From NCBI RefSeq assembly GCF_021347895.1, contig NC_067132.1, positions 6,012,768 through 6,076,767 of the forward strand: a DNA stretch of 64,000 nt, written 5' to 3'. Source of the stretch: Acanthochromis polyacanthus (taxonomy: Eukaryota; Chordata; Actinopteri; Pomacentridae). The position numbers and the translations under genes are program-made. Of the stretch, positions 22,810 to 34,447 are shown one piece after another (the stretch's first letter is position 1; each line of letters starts with the position of its first letter). Under the pieces are notes generated by a model that was not told the origin of the DNA, did not search any database, and saw only the letters and a program-made list of their open reading frames with translations.

Positions 22810-25800
22810 CTATAGATTAATATTTAATGAATTAATAAATGGAGACCATTTTTCTTTAAATGAGTCCAATTGTTTTTTCCGGGTAGCAGATATTCTCTCC
22901 AGTGAAATGTGTTCTGTGAGGAGGTTCAGCCAATGGATGGTGTTGAGGGCTTTCTTATCTTTCCAGTTAACTAAAATAGTTTTTTTGGCAATGGTGATAG
23001 CTGCAAGTGTGGGTTGGATATGAATGTCTGGTAAGGCTGTTAGCGTTAGGTCACCAATTAGGCAAATGTTCGGGGAATGTGGAATCCCACAGCCCAAAAT
23101 ATCGGAGAGTTTCTGTGTGATTAGTGCCCAGAATTGATAGACGGGTGTACATAGCCAAAGAGCGTGAAAATATGTGTCAGCCATGTTTTGGGTGCATTGA
23201 GTACATGTGTCTGAGTTTGAGAAGCCCATTTTATATAATTTATATTGAGTTATATGCGTTCTATGAAGAACCTTAAATTGGATCAGTTGTAAGATGGTGT
23301 TTTTTGTCATTTTAAATGTGTTGCCACAGATCTGGGTCCAAAAATCAGAGTCAAAGGATTTGGACAAGTCTTCTTCCCATTTGTGAGTTGGTAGGTGAAT
23401 AGAATCTGTCTTTGAGAGTAAACTATAAATTTTTGAGAGGTTCTTTTTGTTTCTTGGAGACAGTTTCATAATGTATTTAACAAATTCAGGTGGCTGTAAA
23501 TCAGTTGACTGAAGCGATGGAATTCTACTTGTGTCTTCTTTACCTGTAGGTAGTGGAGGAAGTTCCATTTCTTATTTCAAATGTTTGGAATAAGTTTGTA
23601 TATGTCCTAAATATGTTATCATCAAAAAGGTGATGGAGGTGGGTGACTCCTCTCTCTGCCCACGTCCTGAAATAAAGAGCTATTTTATTGTTTGCAAAAT
23701 CAGGGTTGTGCCAGACTGGAGACAGTATGCTGGGTTTTATTTGGGAGCCTGTGACCTCCAACGTTTTCCACCAAGCAGACAAGGTGGAGGCGATCATTGG
23801 GTTCTTGAAGCAAGAGTGATGTTTAAGGGCAGAAGTGATAAAGGGTAGGTCAGAGATTTTGATCTGGGTACAATCTAACTGTTCTAGTTCCAGCCAGGAG
23901 TTATATCAGTGTGCGCCAATGACGTCAGACCATCGGTCAAATCCGATTTGTGTACCAAAAGTCCGGTAAAACTTATTACATTACTGGTCTCATGTCCGGT
24001 GTAATTTTTTTCGAGTGCGAGTTTAGGATTGTGGGATTCCATGTGATTTTGACCAGTTGATGGAGTAGTCTGAAAGACATGAGAAGGTTGTAATGAGGTT
24101 AAATACTTCCTTCACTGAGGTTTCGGTTCTTGTAGGTAAAGTAAAATGTCATCTGCGTATAGGTTATTTTTGTGTTCAGTCTCCAAAGCGCAGATACCTT
24201 TGATATCAGTGCTCTGACGTACAGCTGTTGCTAATGGTTCGATAAAGATCGCAAACAATAAAGGAGAGAGTGGGCATCCTTGTCTCGTTCCCCTTTGCAA
24301 ACTGAAACTTTGTGAAGTGATTCCATTAGTGGTGACTGTAGCCTTGGGTGAGTTGTACAGAGCTGATATCCACAGGATAAACGACTCTCCGAAGCCAAAT
24401 TTGTGGAGCACAGCGAAGAGAAAAGACCAATTGACTTTGTCAAAGGCTTTTTCTGCATACAGTGACCATAACGATAGCTTCTTTGTTGTGGTGTTGCGTC
24501 AAAGAGATTAGATTAAGAAGTCTTCTGATATTGTTGGTGGAGTGTCAGTCATTTATGAAACCTGTTTGATCATAGTGGATTATTGATGGCATAATTTTCT
24601 CCAACCTCGAGGCGAGTGCTTTTGAGATAATTTTGATGTCAGTGTTGATTAGTGACAGAGGTCGATAGCTGGAGGGAAGTGTAGGATCTTTGTCTGGTTT
24701 CAATAATAATTTAATTGCAGCTGTATTCATATGTGAACTTATATAACCATTATTTTTAGTCTCTGTCACTGTCCTGAAGAAAAGGGGTGCTAACATTGAC
24801 CAGAAATGTTTAAGAAATTCAGCAGGGAAGCCATCAGGACCAGGTGCCTTGCCCGCTGGCATACTGTCTTATGCACACTGTAATTCTTTGATAGACAATG
24901 GAGCATCTAGTGTGTCTCTGTAATCTGATGTTAATTCGGGCAAGTTTAGATTGTCAAGAAAGATATGAATATCTTCTCGTTGGGTTAACTGTTGATGAGT
25001 ATAAACTTCGGTAATAATTATAGAAAGTCTGATTAATTTTCCGGGGTGACTGAGTGTATTTTCCTGAGGGATCCTGAATTGCTGTTATGAAGGATTTTTC
25101 TTTATTGCCCTGGAGTTGGTTCGCAAGAAATTTTCCTGATTTATTGTTGTGTTCAAAATCATTATATCTCAGCTGTTGTAAAAGGAACTCTGTTTTCTTT
25201 GATAAGATATTGTCGAGTTTTAGTTTAACATTTTGTAGTTCAGACCATAATTGATCACTTGGATTTATTGCATAGTTCTCTGTAAGTTCTTTAATTTTTT
25301 TTCCTCAATTTCTTCCTGTAGTTGGTTTGATCCTTTTTTTTCTTGTACGAGGAGTACGATATTATTTTGCCTCTGATTACGGCTTTTCCAGTTTCCCAAA
25401 ATAAAGATGGAGATACATCATTAGAGTCATTTGTGACAGGTCTGCTGTCCGCGGGTCCACTCAATGCACACACCACGTCAGATTGTCGGAGTACACAGTT
25501 TATTTCACACCCACTTCCGTACCCACACAGTCTCTCTCTCGGCGCCTCACCAGACCTCGTCCGGTGAATACTCCCTGCCTCCGTCAGATCCCTAGAGGCA
25601 GCGCTCCTCGTCTCTCACTCCACAGCAGCTCGCCCGTAAGCAGCCGCAACTGTCTCTCACTCCACGGCAGCTCGTGTTCTGTCTCCATTCCTCCTCTCGT
25701 CCGTCTCCGTTCTTCTCTGTCCACCCGTCTTTTATGCTCCGCTCCAGACTGCTATTGCAGAGGTAATCAGGTCAGCCTAACTGATACCACCTGTGTCAAT

Positions 25801-26643
25801 TAACCTGACGCTGCTTCCTACACTCTCTTCCACACCTCTCTCCCCTGCAGCTGAGCTCTCCCATGCCCATCGCCACATCATTGTTTTTTAGAAAGTCTGC
25901 CCACTCACTTCTTATTACTCGATCAAATTCCTGGTCTTCGAGTAGAGAGATGTTTAGTGCCAAGTGGATGGAATCTGTTTGCAGGCTGAGAGATATTTGT
26001 GCATGGTCGCTGATAATGATTGGGTGAATTTTGATAGTAGCTTTGTGTGCGATAGAGGTATTTGAGAGGAAAAAGTACATTCTTGAAAAATGTCTGGTGC
26101 ACCTGAGAGAAAAAAGTATAGTCCCTCTTTGTTGGGTTTTTGAGTCTCCAGACATCTTCTAGTCCAAAATCTTCATATAATCCTGTATGACTTTAGCTGA
26201 TTGTGGTTGTTTTGCATGTATTGGACTATTAGATTGATCTAGTGACGGGTTTAATACTATGTTTAGTCGCCACCGATTATGGTTGGTAAGTCTGCTAAGT
26301 GGGAGAAACCACGTTAAAGAAGGCTGGATCATCATTATTCGGGGCATACAGATTTGCAATTGAATATAATTTATTAAAGATTGTTGCCTGGATAATAATA
26401 TATCTGCCCTCTGAGTCCGTTACTGTCCATTACTGAGTCCCTCATGTCTGCTATTATAACAGATAAAAAATGATATTATACGGTATTTGAATCTAATAGA
26501 GATTTTCTTCTGATTCTACTAAATGCGTATCTTGGAGAGCAAAAGATCTGCTTTAATTTGGAGACATAATCCATAATTTTAACTCTTTTTGTTTGTGAGC
26601 GTATGCCATGAACATTCCAGGCTACAATATTTAACTTGAACAT
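22810..26643 (-). pseudogene. L1 ORF2 (endonuclease-RT) remnant
   Basis: The start ATG at 26643 is followed by LNIVAWNVHGIRS, the N-terminal signature of the L1 apurinic endonuclease. Further pieces are an ISDHA block (near 26010), GKAPGPDGFPAEF (near 24850), SSYRPLSLINTDIK (near 24670), RGTRQGCPLSPLLFAIF (near 24290, RT motif B), NLYADDILLYL (near 24140, motif C, Asp pair intact), a YSINWSKS-like piece near 24050, and a 252-codon C-terminal ORF at 22810-23568 with IQFKVLHRTHITQYK and a degenerate zinc-knuckle region (CTQCTQNMADTYFHALWLC). Multiple frameshifts, a deletion of about 100 codons after motif C, and a solo LTR disrupt it. Frame breaks: about 23560, 23800-24110, 24411, 24545 and 24862. 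Not functional. Confidence 0.85.
25432..25877 (-). mobile_element. Solo LTR inserted in L1 ORF2
   Basis: 446 bp with ends TGTGACAGG and CGCCACA, flanked by a 5-bp target duplication TCATT (25427-25431 and 25878-25882). Removing it rejoins L1 ORF2 codons on both sides. On the minus strand an ATAAAA box (25730-25735) precedes an AATAAA signal (25499-25504), so transcription orientation is minus, as in the host L1. No internal retroviral sequence remains: a recombination-derived solo LTR. Confidence 0.85.
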
Positions 26644-27089
26644 AAAGAGAGAAGTTCAGTCATTGAATAAGTAGGAATATAGGAATATCGTCTGTGTGTG
26701 TCCTTGTGAGCTGTTTGTTGCTATTGTGAGCTGTGGGTGTTGGAGAGCGATGTACATAGCAAGTCAGGATCTATATATACATTATATAATAGCACAACAT
26801 TGCCTGAAAAATTATCAACAAACACATTATAAACATACAAGCACAATAAAACATGAGGGGTACATAGGGTGTAAGTGAAAGTGACAGGGGTGAGTGTGTG
26901 AGAGGGGTAAGGGAAACATATAGAGAGGGAGAGACAGAAAGTAGGTGGAGGAGGGGGTTCCCCAGTGGGAGTTTAGATAGGGAGAGTGACACATTTACAT
27001 TTATGTGATTTTGATTTATTTTTTATTACGTTTTCTAAACTAAATTAATATGTGGTATACTAAGTGTTTAAGTCTTATTATTATTTTTA

Positions 27090-27846
27090 TTAGAAGAGCC
27101 AGGGGTAATGGAAGATTCCCGAAATAGCTGCCCATCTATGTATAGTTTGTCCACAACTAGTGCAGTCCCGTTTACCTTTCTGCCTGTGTTCTTTCATGAT
27201 GGGGTATAAAACTTTGCGCCTCTCGGTTATTTCTCTGGGAAACTGGTCATTCATTCCGTAAGACGTACCTTTCAGCTCCCGTCCTTTGCTCCTTACGAGC
27301 ACTTTCTGTTGAAGTGCTCGAACTTTGCGATGATAGGACAGGGGCGGTTTCCTCCTCGGGGTCCGAGCCGGTGGACGCAGTGGAAAGTGATGTTTTTGAC
27401 CGTATCCACAGGGATTTTAAGCAATGACACCAATGAAGTTTTTTAACCAGGGATTCTGGGTTATCCGGTGTGGACTCAGCGATGCAGAGAAGATCAGGTT
27501 TTCCTGCGTACTCCTCGCCTGAATGTCAAGGACGGGTCTCCTTCAGGGTTTGTTTTCTTTTTAAGTGTAGTCACCTATGAACTGACAGCTGTCAGCGTGG
27601 ACTGGAGTTCCGAGTTGTCTCTCTGCAGGTCCTCTATCTGCTGGTGAGTGAACTCAGGGTTGCCTTCAGGTCCTTAATCTCCTGGTGAAGCAGACCAAGG
27701 ATATCGAGTTTTTTTATTAATAGATTCGAGAACACTTACCTGGATATCCGTGGTCTGCAGGTCTTGTGTGTCAGTCGTGGAGTCGGCCTTCTTTCTCTTG
27801 TTGGGTTTGGGTTCTGGATGACCGGAGCGGAGTTTGGTTCTTCCAT
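27090..27846 (-). pseudogene. L1 ORF1 (RNA-binding protein) remnant
   Basis: A candidate start ATG at 27846 opens with MEEPNSAPVIQNP, then a frameshift leads into a Lys-rich and heptad-like coiled-coil stretch (LESINKKLDIL, near 27710). The C-terminal piece at 27090-27302 reads KGRELKGTSYGMNDQFPREI, close to the C-terminal RNA-binding domain of L1 ORF1 proteins, and then goes out of frame. The gene lies about 450 bp upstream of ORF2 on the same strand. Not translatable as one protein. Confidence 0.7.
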
Positions 27847-28045
27847 CGTGCCCCGGACGAAGTAGTCGTCGCTAAATCTCTCGAGGTCCTCCACTTTTAG
27901 CACTACTTCTGCGATCTTGAGCAGGCTACTTAGGTTGTTTTTTAATATAAATTAGTCGAGAAACGGCGATTTGTTTACTTCTAATGTAGCAGCTGGGGCC
28001 GCCATGTTGAATTTTCGTCACTCTCGCAGAATCGCGCGATCTTCA

Positions 28046-28170
28046 CAGCATCTCGTCCTAGCCTATCCCTATTTCTTTATTATGTCATTGTTGCACTGCC
28101 TGATCTATGTGGCCTTTTTTAATTGCCCCTGGGGACAAATAAAGTTTTCTGAATCTGAATCTGAATCTGA
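28046..28170 (+). mobile_element. LINE 3' tail with (TGAATC)n
   Basis: Ends TTAATTGCCCCTGGGGACAA, then ATAAAGTTTTCTGAATCTGAATCTGAATCTGAA. This is the 3' end and hexamer tail typical of a fish LINE 3' UTR, heavily 5'-truncated. It abuts the 5' end of the minus-strand L1. Confidence 0.7.
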
Positions 28171-28710
28171 ATAAGCATCACACATGAAATACAGCTGGAG
28201 GCTGTTGACACTGTGCCAATTAAATTGGAATTCCTGGACCTGCTGCAGTTCAACCTGATGGGGATATGAAGATCTGCCTTTTTTTTTACCCTAGTCTAAA
28301 TCAATAGAATTTAAATATTTTTGACCAAAGTCATCACTTTACTGTATTGTTTATCATAAGAACTCAGCGGCCTGAATGGCTGAAATGGCTCGACATAGAT
28401 GTACACTCCATGACCAAAATACACTTGTGAAATCTAATTCAATCCAGTACAGCGTCTTTGCCATACATTCTATAATATGAAGCTTCAACATTTTAAATTT
28501 TTGTTAACTTTGTCAAAAGTTAACAAATGACTTTGCTTATCATTGAGGTCACTGATGAAGTGGTGTACTAATCTATATTATATTAATATTTTATATTTAT
28601 GTAAAATTATTTTCTTTGTATATAATATTACTTTATATATATTTATTTATTATTTACATTTAATATTTTGTCTACTTTATTAGTATGGGTACAAAAACAA
28701 TATTGTGAAT
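28171..28710. other. AT-rich DNA, nothing recognised
   Basis: Only short ORFs; TATATTA-rich near 28570-28680. Confidence 0.4.
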
Positions 28711-28722
28711 GCTTGGAAGTAG

Positions 28723-28851
28723 TCCATCCATCCATCCATTATCTATACACCGCTTAATTGACATTAGGATCATGGGGGCTGGAGTCTATCCTAGCTGAAT
28801 TGGGGCGAAAGGCAGGGAACACCCTGGACAGTTGTAAGTATATCACAGGGC
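28723..28851 (-). mobile_element. 5'-truncated SINE fragment with 12-bp target duplication
   Basis: The 3' part of the GGATGGAT-tailed family, in minus orientation, between two copies of GCTTGGAAGTAG (28711-28722 and 28852-28863). Confidence 0.9.
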
Positions 28852-28863
28852 GCTTGGAAGTAG

Positions 28864-29499
28864 TATACATGCTTAAGATGAGTAGATACGACTGCACTTG
28901 TACAAAGGAGTTGATTTCATTCTTGTGACTGGTTTATATCACTCAAACTTCACACAGGCTAAACTCCCAACTTTTTAAACAGCTTCTTACAAGATAGACC
29001 CTACATTTTACTGTTAGCAATGGTCCTTAAGCCTCTCTGTGGTTGTGCAGCGTGAAGCCTCTAGTCTCCACGCAGTTACTGCAGCGTAACAAGCCAGAGT
29101 GTGAAAAGAGAATTTAAGTGCTCTAATGTCAGATTTACCAAAGCTAGTGATTTTAATTGATTGTTTTCTAACAGCATGGGTTTTTAAATTATTATTATTA
29201 CTATCAGGTCCATTTCAGATGTCATCCTATCCATCTATACAAAGCTTAATCGTAATAGTAGGTTGATTTGTTCATTTTGTCATCTTTTTAACTGACAAAT
29301 CAATAGGGATTTTTTAGGAAGTTTTTACCTTGACATGTTTGACTGGCATCTGCAGTCTTCCTCAGAAGGCGTCATCTAAATGTGATGACATGTGTTTTTG
29401 TCAGATCTGTTACATCTGTCAGGCTGGCTATACCACTCTGGAGGAGGGAATCCCAAGCTCACTCATCTTGGTTTATGGACTGATTTGACTCAACGCCAA
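28864..29499. other. Intergenic DNA, nothing recognised
   Basis: No supported ORF or repeat. Confidence 0.4.
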
Positions 29500-29791
29500 T
29501 CTAATCTTTATTAGGGTTGCGAGGGCTCTGGAGTTGATCCAAGCTGATTTAGGGTAAAAGCAGTGGACACCCCAGACAGGTCACCAGTCTATCACAGGGC
29601 TACTTAGAGAGACAAATACACTCACATCCACACCTATGGACAATTAAGAATCACCAATTAACCCCCCCCCACACACACACAAGGAGCACATTCACACTCC
29701 ACACAGAAGATCCCAGGCCCAGTCCAGGACACAAACCAGGGATCTTGTAGCTGTGAGGCGACAGCGCTAACCACCAACCTCTGTGCAGCCC
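29500..29791 (-). mobile_element. Diverged SINE copy (GGATGGAT-tailed family)
   Basis: Same body as the SINE at 19004: GGTCACCAGTCTATCACAGG, CACACCTATGGACAATTA and, at the right end, the head TGTGAGGCGACAGCGCTAACC read in reverse. It is more diverged, has a C-run plus CA insertion at 29663-29682, and lacks the simple-repeat tail. No clear target duplication. Confidence 0.8.
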
Positions 29792-30729
29792 CTATTTAAA
29801 TGTGGAAAGACAGAATCGTAATTGTGAATAATATTAATCTAATTTCATTCTGAGTACTACGACAACTTGACTGCTTTCCTCTCCACTGATTCAGTGTCTA
29901 TCATGCTGCCTACACCTGCACCCTTTATTATGTAGGGTACCCAGCCCTAAAGCCTTTGGAATTCTGAGAGATGGCAAACCCAGATAAGGACTCTCTCCCC
30001 CCAGTTCCTGGAGACATGGGGATACGCATGTATTTCTTTGTGTGCCTTCATTCACAGGAAAAAGACAGAGACCTTTCACTTGAGGATGGAACTCCTGTGA
30101 ACATTTATACACCTGGAAGAACCTTTCTGATGGACAAGGATTCTCAATTTTATGCTATGAATGTTTTGTTTAATCAACTTTCAGGCTAAAATCCCTCCTC
30201 CATTCTCTGCAGGACTGCTCCCTCTCAAGAGACATCTCTGCATGGTTCCGGGGGTCATAAAATTTATGACTGCTGCTGAAGGACACAGACAGATAGACAC
30301 TTTCTTTAAGGAACAAGAACATCTCCAAAATTCATATTTCTGATATGTATTTTGTGTTGTCATGATTACCAAAGTTACTGAAAGTCCTTTGTCTGTAGCA
30401 TTTCCAGAAACGACAATTCTATCCCTTACAGAAGTCCAGATATCAAAATGCCTGTTTAATTCAATTCCTTCCACAGTATTCCATTATTAATCTAATTTCT
30501 TCTTCCTATTCAGGTTGAAAGGATGAAAATTGTGTTTGTTCATTATCAGATGTATGACATGTTATCATATCTTCACTGTGACATATGTTTTAGTATTTAG
30601 AACACATTAATACATATAGGTTATTGAATTAAATAACTCCCATACTTGGTAACCTGCATAATCTGACATGTATTCCACTTTTGATAACCTGGATTATGGT
30701 GAGAGATAAGACAGTTCACTTAGTCATTT
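29792..30729. other. Unassigned region with short ORFs
   Basis: A 72-codon plus ORF (29971-30189) and an overlapping 60-codon ORF (30161-30343) show no recognisable motif. They could be decayed retroelement coding sequence or chance. Confidence 0.3.
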
Positions 30730-32060
30730 TAATATCACATATTTTAATCCATTTTGGGCCATCTGTCCTCTCTGCTTCTCTGCTCCTGGTCCTTGGGAAC
30801 AAAGGAAGAATCAAATTTCGAGTGGAGAATTCGTGCCAAAGCTTCTCTCCGCCTTCAGGTCCTCCCATGGCCCCCTTGGCCTGATATAACCCGGACAACG
30901 CCCGGCCCCTGTCTCTTCCTTCCTTCACTCTCCGGGGAGCCTATGCTAAAGTCTCCCACTATATTCTTGTCTAAAAGGCGCATCTCTTTCCTTCTCTCAC
31001 TGTTGGGGAAACTCCATTCCGGAGTATCTCTCTTCTCTTCTTCATTCTGTCTCTCTGGGGAACTCCAGCCTGGAGTATCTCTCATATCCTTATCTAAAAG
31101 GTGAGTCTTTCTATTTTCTGAAGTTTCTTTGTTTCAAAGTTTGCTAGCCATTTATCTTTTAATATTTTTGTAACTTAAGTAGACATTTTTGCTCACTTTT
31201 AAGCCAAACTTATTCTTTTATTTGTGATTTTTGACAGAGAACCAATTAAGAACCAGCATTTATTTTTCTTAATTTTGGCGGCTTTTTCATCAAACATTCC
31301 GTTTCTTTTACGTGGCTAAAGCCTGAGAGCCATCATCATTTTAATTAAGTGGCTTTATTATCACCGGACACCGACTCCTTCAGCTGACCACACTGGAAAT
31401 CTGCTGTATCAGATCTCCTTCAACTGAACCGATCAACTTACGGCAGGACATCGAAGCTCTGCCAAACGACCAAACTACACTCCGGAACCAACAAAGTCCA
31501 GAGGCATGGTAAAGCGTCACCAGCTCGCACAGTCCCAGCTCATGACGGTTCACGGATAGTAAGACCAGCTGAAAGTTATCTGCCTGATCTGGGTGATGTA
31601 CTAACCACTTGATTAATTAAATCCGCCCGTTTATTCTTTTACAAATCATTATTTTTTTTAGTCCAAATTACCATTTACCTAGTGAGGTTAGCTATCTGGC
31701 TTCTCCTCACCATAATCAGACACACTCTCCATCTCTCACACACACGCACACACATTCCACAGACACACGCACGTACACACACACACCCGTAGTCACGCAT
31801 ACACACACAAATACATCACATGCCACTGTATAGAGATTTCACTGCTGTTATTCCATATAATAGCAAATAAATGCTTAATCTTAGACCAAATTAAGCCTTG
31901 TGTGTTTCCTTGTGAGACCTGTGGGTCCATTTAACCAAGAATTCTAGACTTTTGATATGAGACTGATCTATTGTATTGTGACTGGGATTTCTTTGTGATC
32001 CTGCCTAAATTAATAATTCCTTGCAATAATCTAAGGTGGTGCCCCATAAAACGAGTGCAG
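30730..32060 (+). other. Possible LTR-retroelement remnant, unclassified
   Basis: Near 30935-31105 a ~50-bp motif (GGGGAACTCCAGCCTGGAGT then ATCTCTC) repeats about three times. It ends in TCTAAAAGGTGAGT, a strong splice-donor match, with a second TCTAAAAGG near 30975. AATAAA occurs near 31865. GGTGGTGCCCC near 32035 vaguely resembles a primer-binding site. These would fit a retroviral leader, but no paired LTR or gag/pol was found, so the assignment is weak. Confidence 0.25.
31736..31830. repeat. Interrupted (CA)n microsatellite
   Basis: CACACACGCACACACATTCC and similar interrupted CA tracts. Confidence 0.85.
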
Positions 32061-32146
32061 ATAATTAAATTATCTTACGTAGGTCTCCTACAATTAAGTG
32101 TGTCTGAGTTGGGACTCCTCCAGCAGTGTCCCTTAATTCTACTGTG

Positions 32147-32240
32147 CAGACGCTTTTATCCAAAGCAATGTACATCTGAGAGTAGATACAACACAGATAC
32201 AGCAAGGATACAGTCAGGATATAGGAGATATAAAGAGGAG
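32147..32240 (+). repeat. Fragment of fish dispersed repeat
   Basis: Contains GCAGACGCTTTTATCCAAAG and TACATCTGAGAGTAGATACA, phrases I know as common in fish interspersed repeats. Family unknown to me. Confidence 0.5.
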
Positions 32241-32648
32241 CTATATAGAGCTTTCCATGATTGCTGTAGCATATTAAGTATTGTTTACTTATGAAACTGT
32301 AGGCTGCAGAGGTAATACATTAGCCTCATTTGGCCATTGCTGCATATCACACATTTTTGATTGCTTGATATTTTGCCTTATAGCTCTGTTATTTCAGAAA
32401 ATGGCTTCAAAAAAGACACACAAGGCCATGGATGACAGAGAGTGGCTATCTCAGCTGAGGTCATTTTCGACCACAGGAGTCTGGCCATCAACTGCTGGGA
32501 ACAGGTCTGCCTCCAGGCAAAAAAAAAATGGCACGACCTCTATCATAAGGTAAGATGAGAGACCACAAATCCCTGACACAACAACTCCTTACATACTTTT
32601 GTCAAGGTATAGTCAGAGAGCAACCAGCATGACAAGTCTGCCATATTC

Positions 32649-32690
32649 CTTTTCCATCTGTAACCATATTCATGGTTACAGATGGAAAAG
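32649..32690. repeat. Perfect hairpin, 19-bp arms and 4-nt loop
   Basis: CTTTTCCATCTGTAACCAT (32649-32667), loop ATTC, then its exact reverse complement (32672-32690). Confidence 0.95.
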
Positions 32691-33820
32691 TGTCCCCTGC
32701 AACTTAGGGGCCAGAGGACCCTCCTGACAGAGCCGCAGAGATGCTCGTGCAGATTTCATACTCAGAAGGTAATAGAATTTACATTTAAAAGCTGCAGTTG
32801 TAGATGAATGTGTTTCTGAACTTTTTTCACTGAAAACCGTGAGCAATTTCATATGGTTTTTTTCCCTATGTGTTTTTAGGCACCGTCGAGTCATTAAGGT
32901 GACTCCACACAGTCGTGCAGTCTACTTACGTATGGTTATATTGTCGTAGAAAAGTGAGATAAGACCAGCTGCTAGTTTCACCAGTCTTGAGAAGAAATTT
33001 TACTGACCAGCAATGAATTGTGTGTGTTGGGTGTGTTTTTAATTATATTTTTTAGCCCAGTACTTTAAATAATGACACATTTTGATGTTCATTTACTATC
33101 TTCTTCAACTAATTGCTTAAGATCCCTTGCAGTTTTATGTATTCATGCAGAACACATTTATTTATGTCTGAAAAACTGAGAAATACTTAATCACCAGTAA
33201 TTAGAGCGAATACACGGCACACATTTTGACGAGTATAAGTCGGGAAAGCACAGGTCTAGGTAATCGAAGGTCGAACTAATTACAGCACACTAACGCAATA
33301 TTTTTTTGAAAATATTTGATTAAATAGTTATGCAACAGCCACTAACTGCTACTAACCAGGCCCACAGGCTGCTAATATTGTGCTTTTAAATTCACCAGTG
33401 AATTATGCTTTACATCCATCAATTGTTTAAATGTGTTAACTGATTCACACCGAAGACAGAACTTGAGTTGCATGTACATGCACTCTGCAAATGTTGACTA
33501 TTGTGCCTCCTGTGACATCACAGGTTCCTCTTGCTCCTGGTGCTTCATCCACCGCCACTGGCCAGAGCTCGCATTCATCCACCAGTAATGTGTCGAGTCC
33601 AGCACACACTTCATCTGTGGTAAATTTGACCTTCAAATACTTGTGGGAAGTGCGGACAGTTTCGCACACAAGAGACTGGCCATAGTCAGTATAAGGGCAA
33701 AATATATTGCAAAATTCTGAGAATGTAAGCAAGGAACAGTGATTGAACATGATGAGGCAGAAAATAAAGCCACCGAACCTCTAATCATTCTGTTGTTGTT
33801 TGCCTCTGAGGATTGTTGAT

Positions 33821-33902
33821 GGAAAGGAAGAATACTTCAGGATTTGTAAAGGTATAGTTAGGTAAACCTTCACAAATCCTTAAGTTTTCTTCCTTTTTTC
33901 CT
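33821..33902. repeat. Imperfect ~80-nt hairpin
   Basis: The left arm around GAAGAATACTTCAGGATTTG (33827-33846) pairs with CAAATCCTTAAGTTTTCTTC (33873-33892) with three mismatches. Pairing extends outward through GGAAAGG/CCTTTTTTCC. The loop is about 12 nt. This is the size of a pre-miRNA stem or a small MITE. Confidence 0.8.
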
Positions 33903-34447
33903 TTAATAATGTGCATATGTTAATGTTTCTTTGAGTGTTAGCAGTTTTATTTCCCAGAATGTATCATTATTGTAAGTTTTTGTAACATTGTTTTTGTTGT
34001 TGTTGTTTTATTTGTTGTAAAATAGTTGTAAAATATGTCCAGTTATGTGAAATTTCAGTGATATCTAGTTTCAAATACATCTAGTTGCATACAATGGTGT
34101 ATCATCTCTCTTCTTTGTTGAAACTTTAATGGCATTAAATGTCATAATGTCAACAACAAATGTAAATCTGACTACATAATACAGATAGCGTTTGGATGAC
34201 TTTAGGTACATTACAACAATTAAATCACCTACATTCTTTATTATAGTTCTACATTGTTAGTTGTAGTTGTAAGAATAACCAAGTTATGAGTGTTTAAATT
34301 TTTAAGTCATTGAGAGAACTTGGAATTCGATACCTGAACACAAATTGCAATTATTATCCATATGGTTCTGAGCGGGATTCAAACTCACGCCAGAGTTCTT
34401 TTCCCCCTTTTTTCTTCCCCCTCTTCCCCCTTCTTCCCCATCTTATA

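Larger units (their letters stand above)
21535..28045 (-). mobile_element. Decayed full-length L1 (Tx1-like) element
   Basis: Reading the minus strand from 28045 down: a 5' region with an ATGGCGGCC motif, ORF1 (27846 to 27090), ORF2 (26643 to 22810) with endonuclease, RT and C-terminal domain, then a 3' region. Every domain has frameshifts or stops, and part of the region after RT motif C is deleted. An LTR is inserted in ORF2. No clear target duplication was found because the 3' end is uncertain. Confidence 0.75.
32241..34442. other. Unassigned AT-rich region with two hairpins
   Basis: A possible small exon at 32401-32550 (frame from MASKKTHKAMDD, preceded by a pyrimidine tract plus AG and followed by AAGGTAAG) has no recognised homology. 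A minus ORF at 33445-33750 (101 codons) is equally unrecognised. The rest is AT-rich and noncoding to my eye. Confidence 0.3.

Noticed and set aside
33445..33750. 101-codon minus ORF as a host exon
   Set aside because: No recognised domain, no convincing splice sites in frame; left as unassigned.
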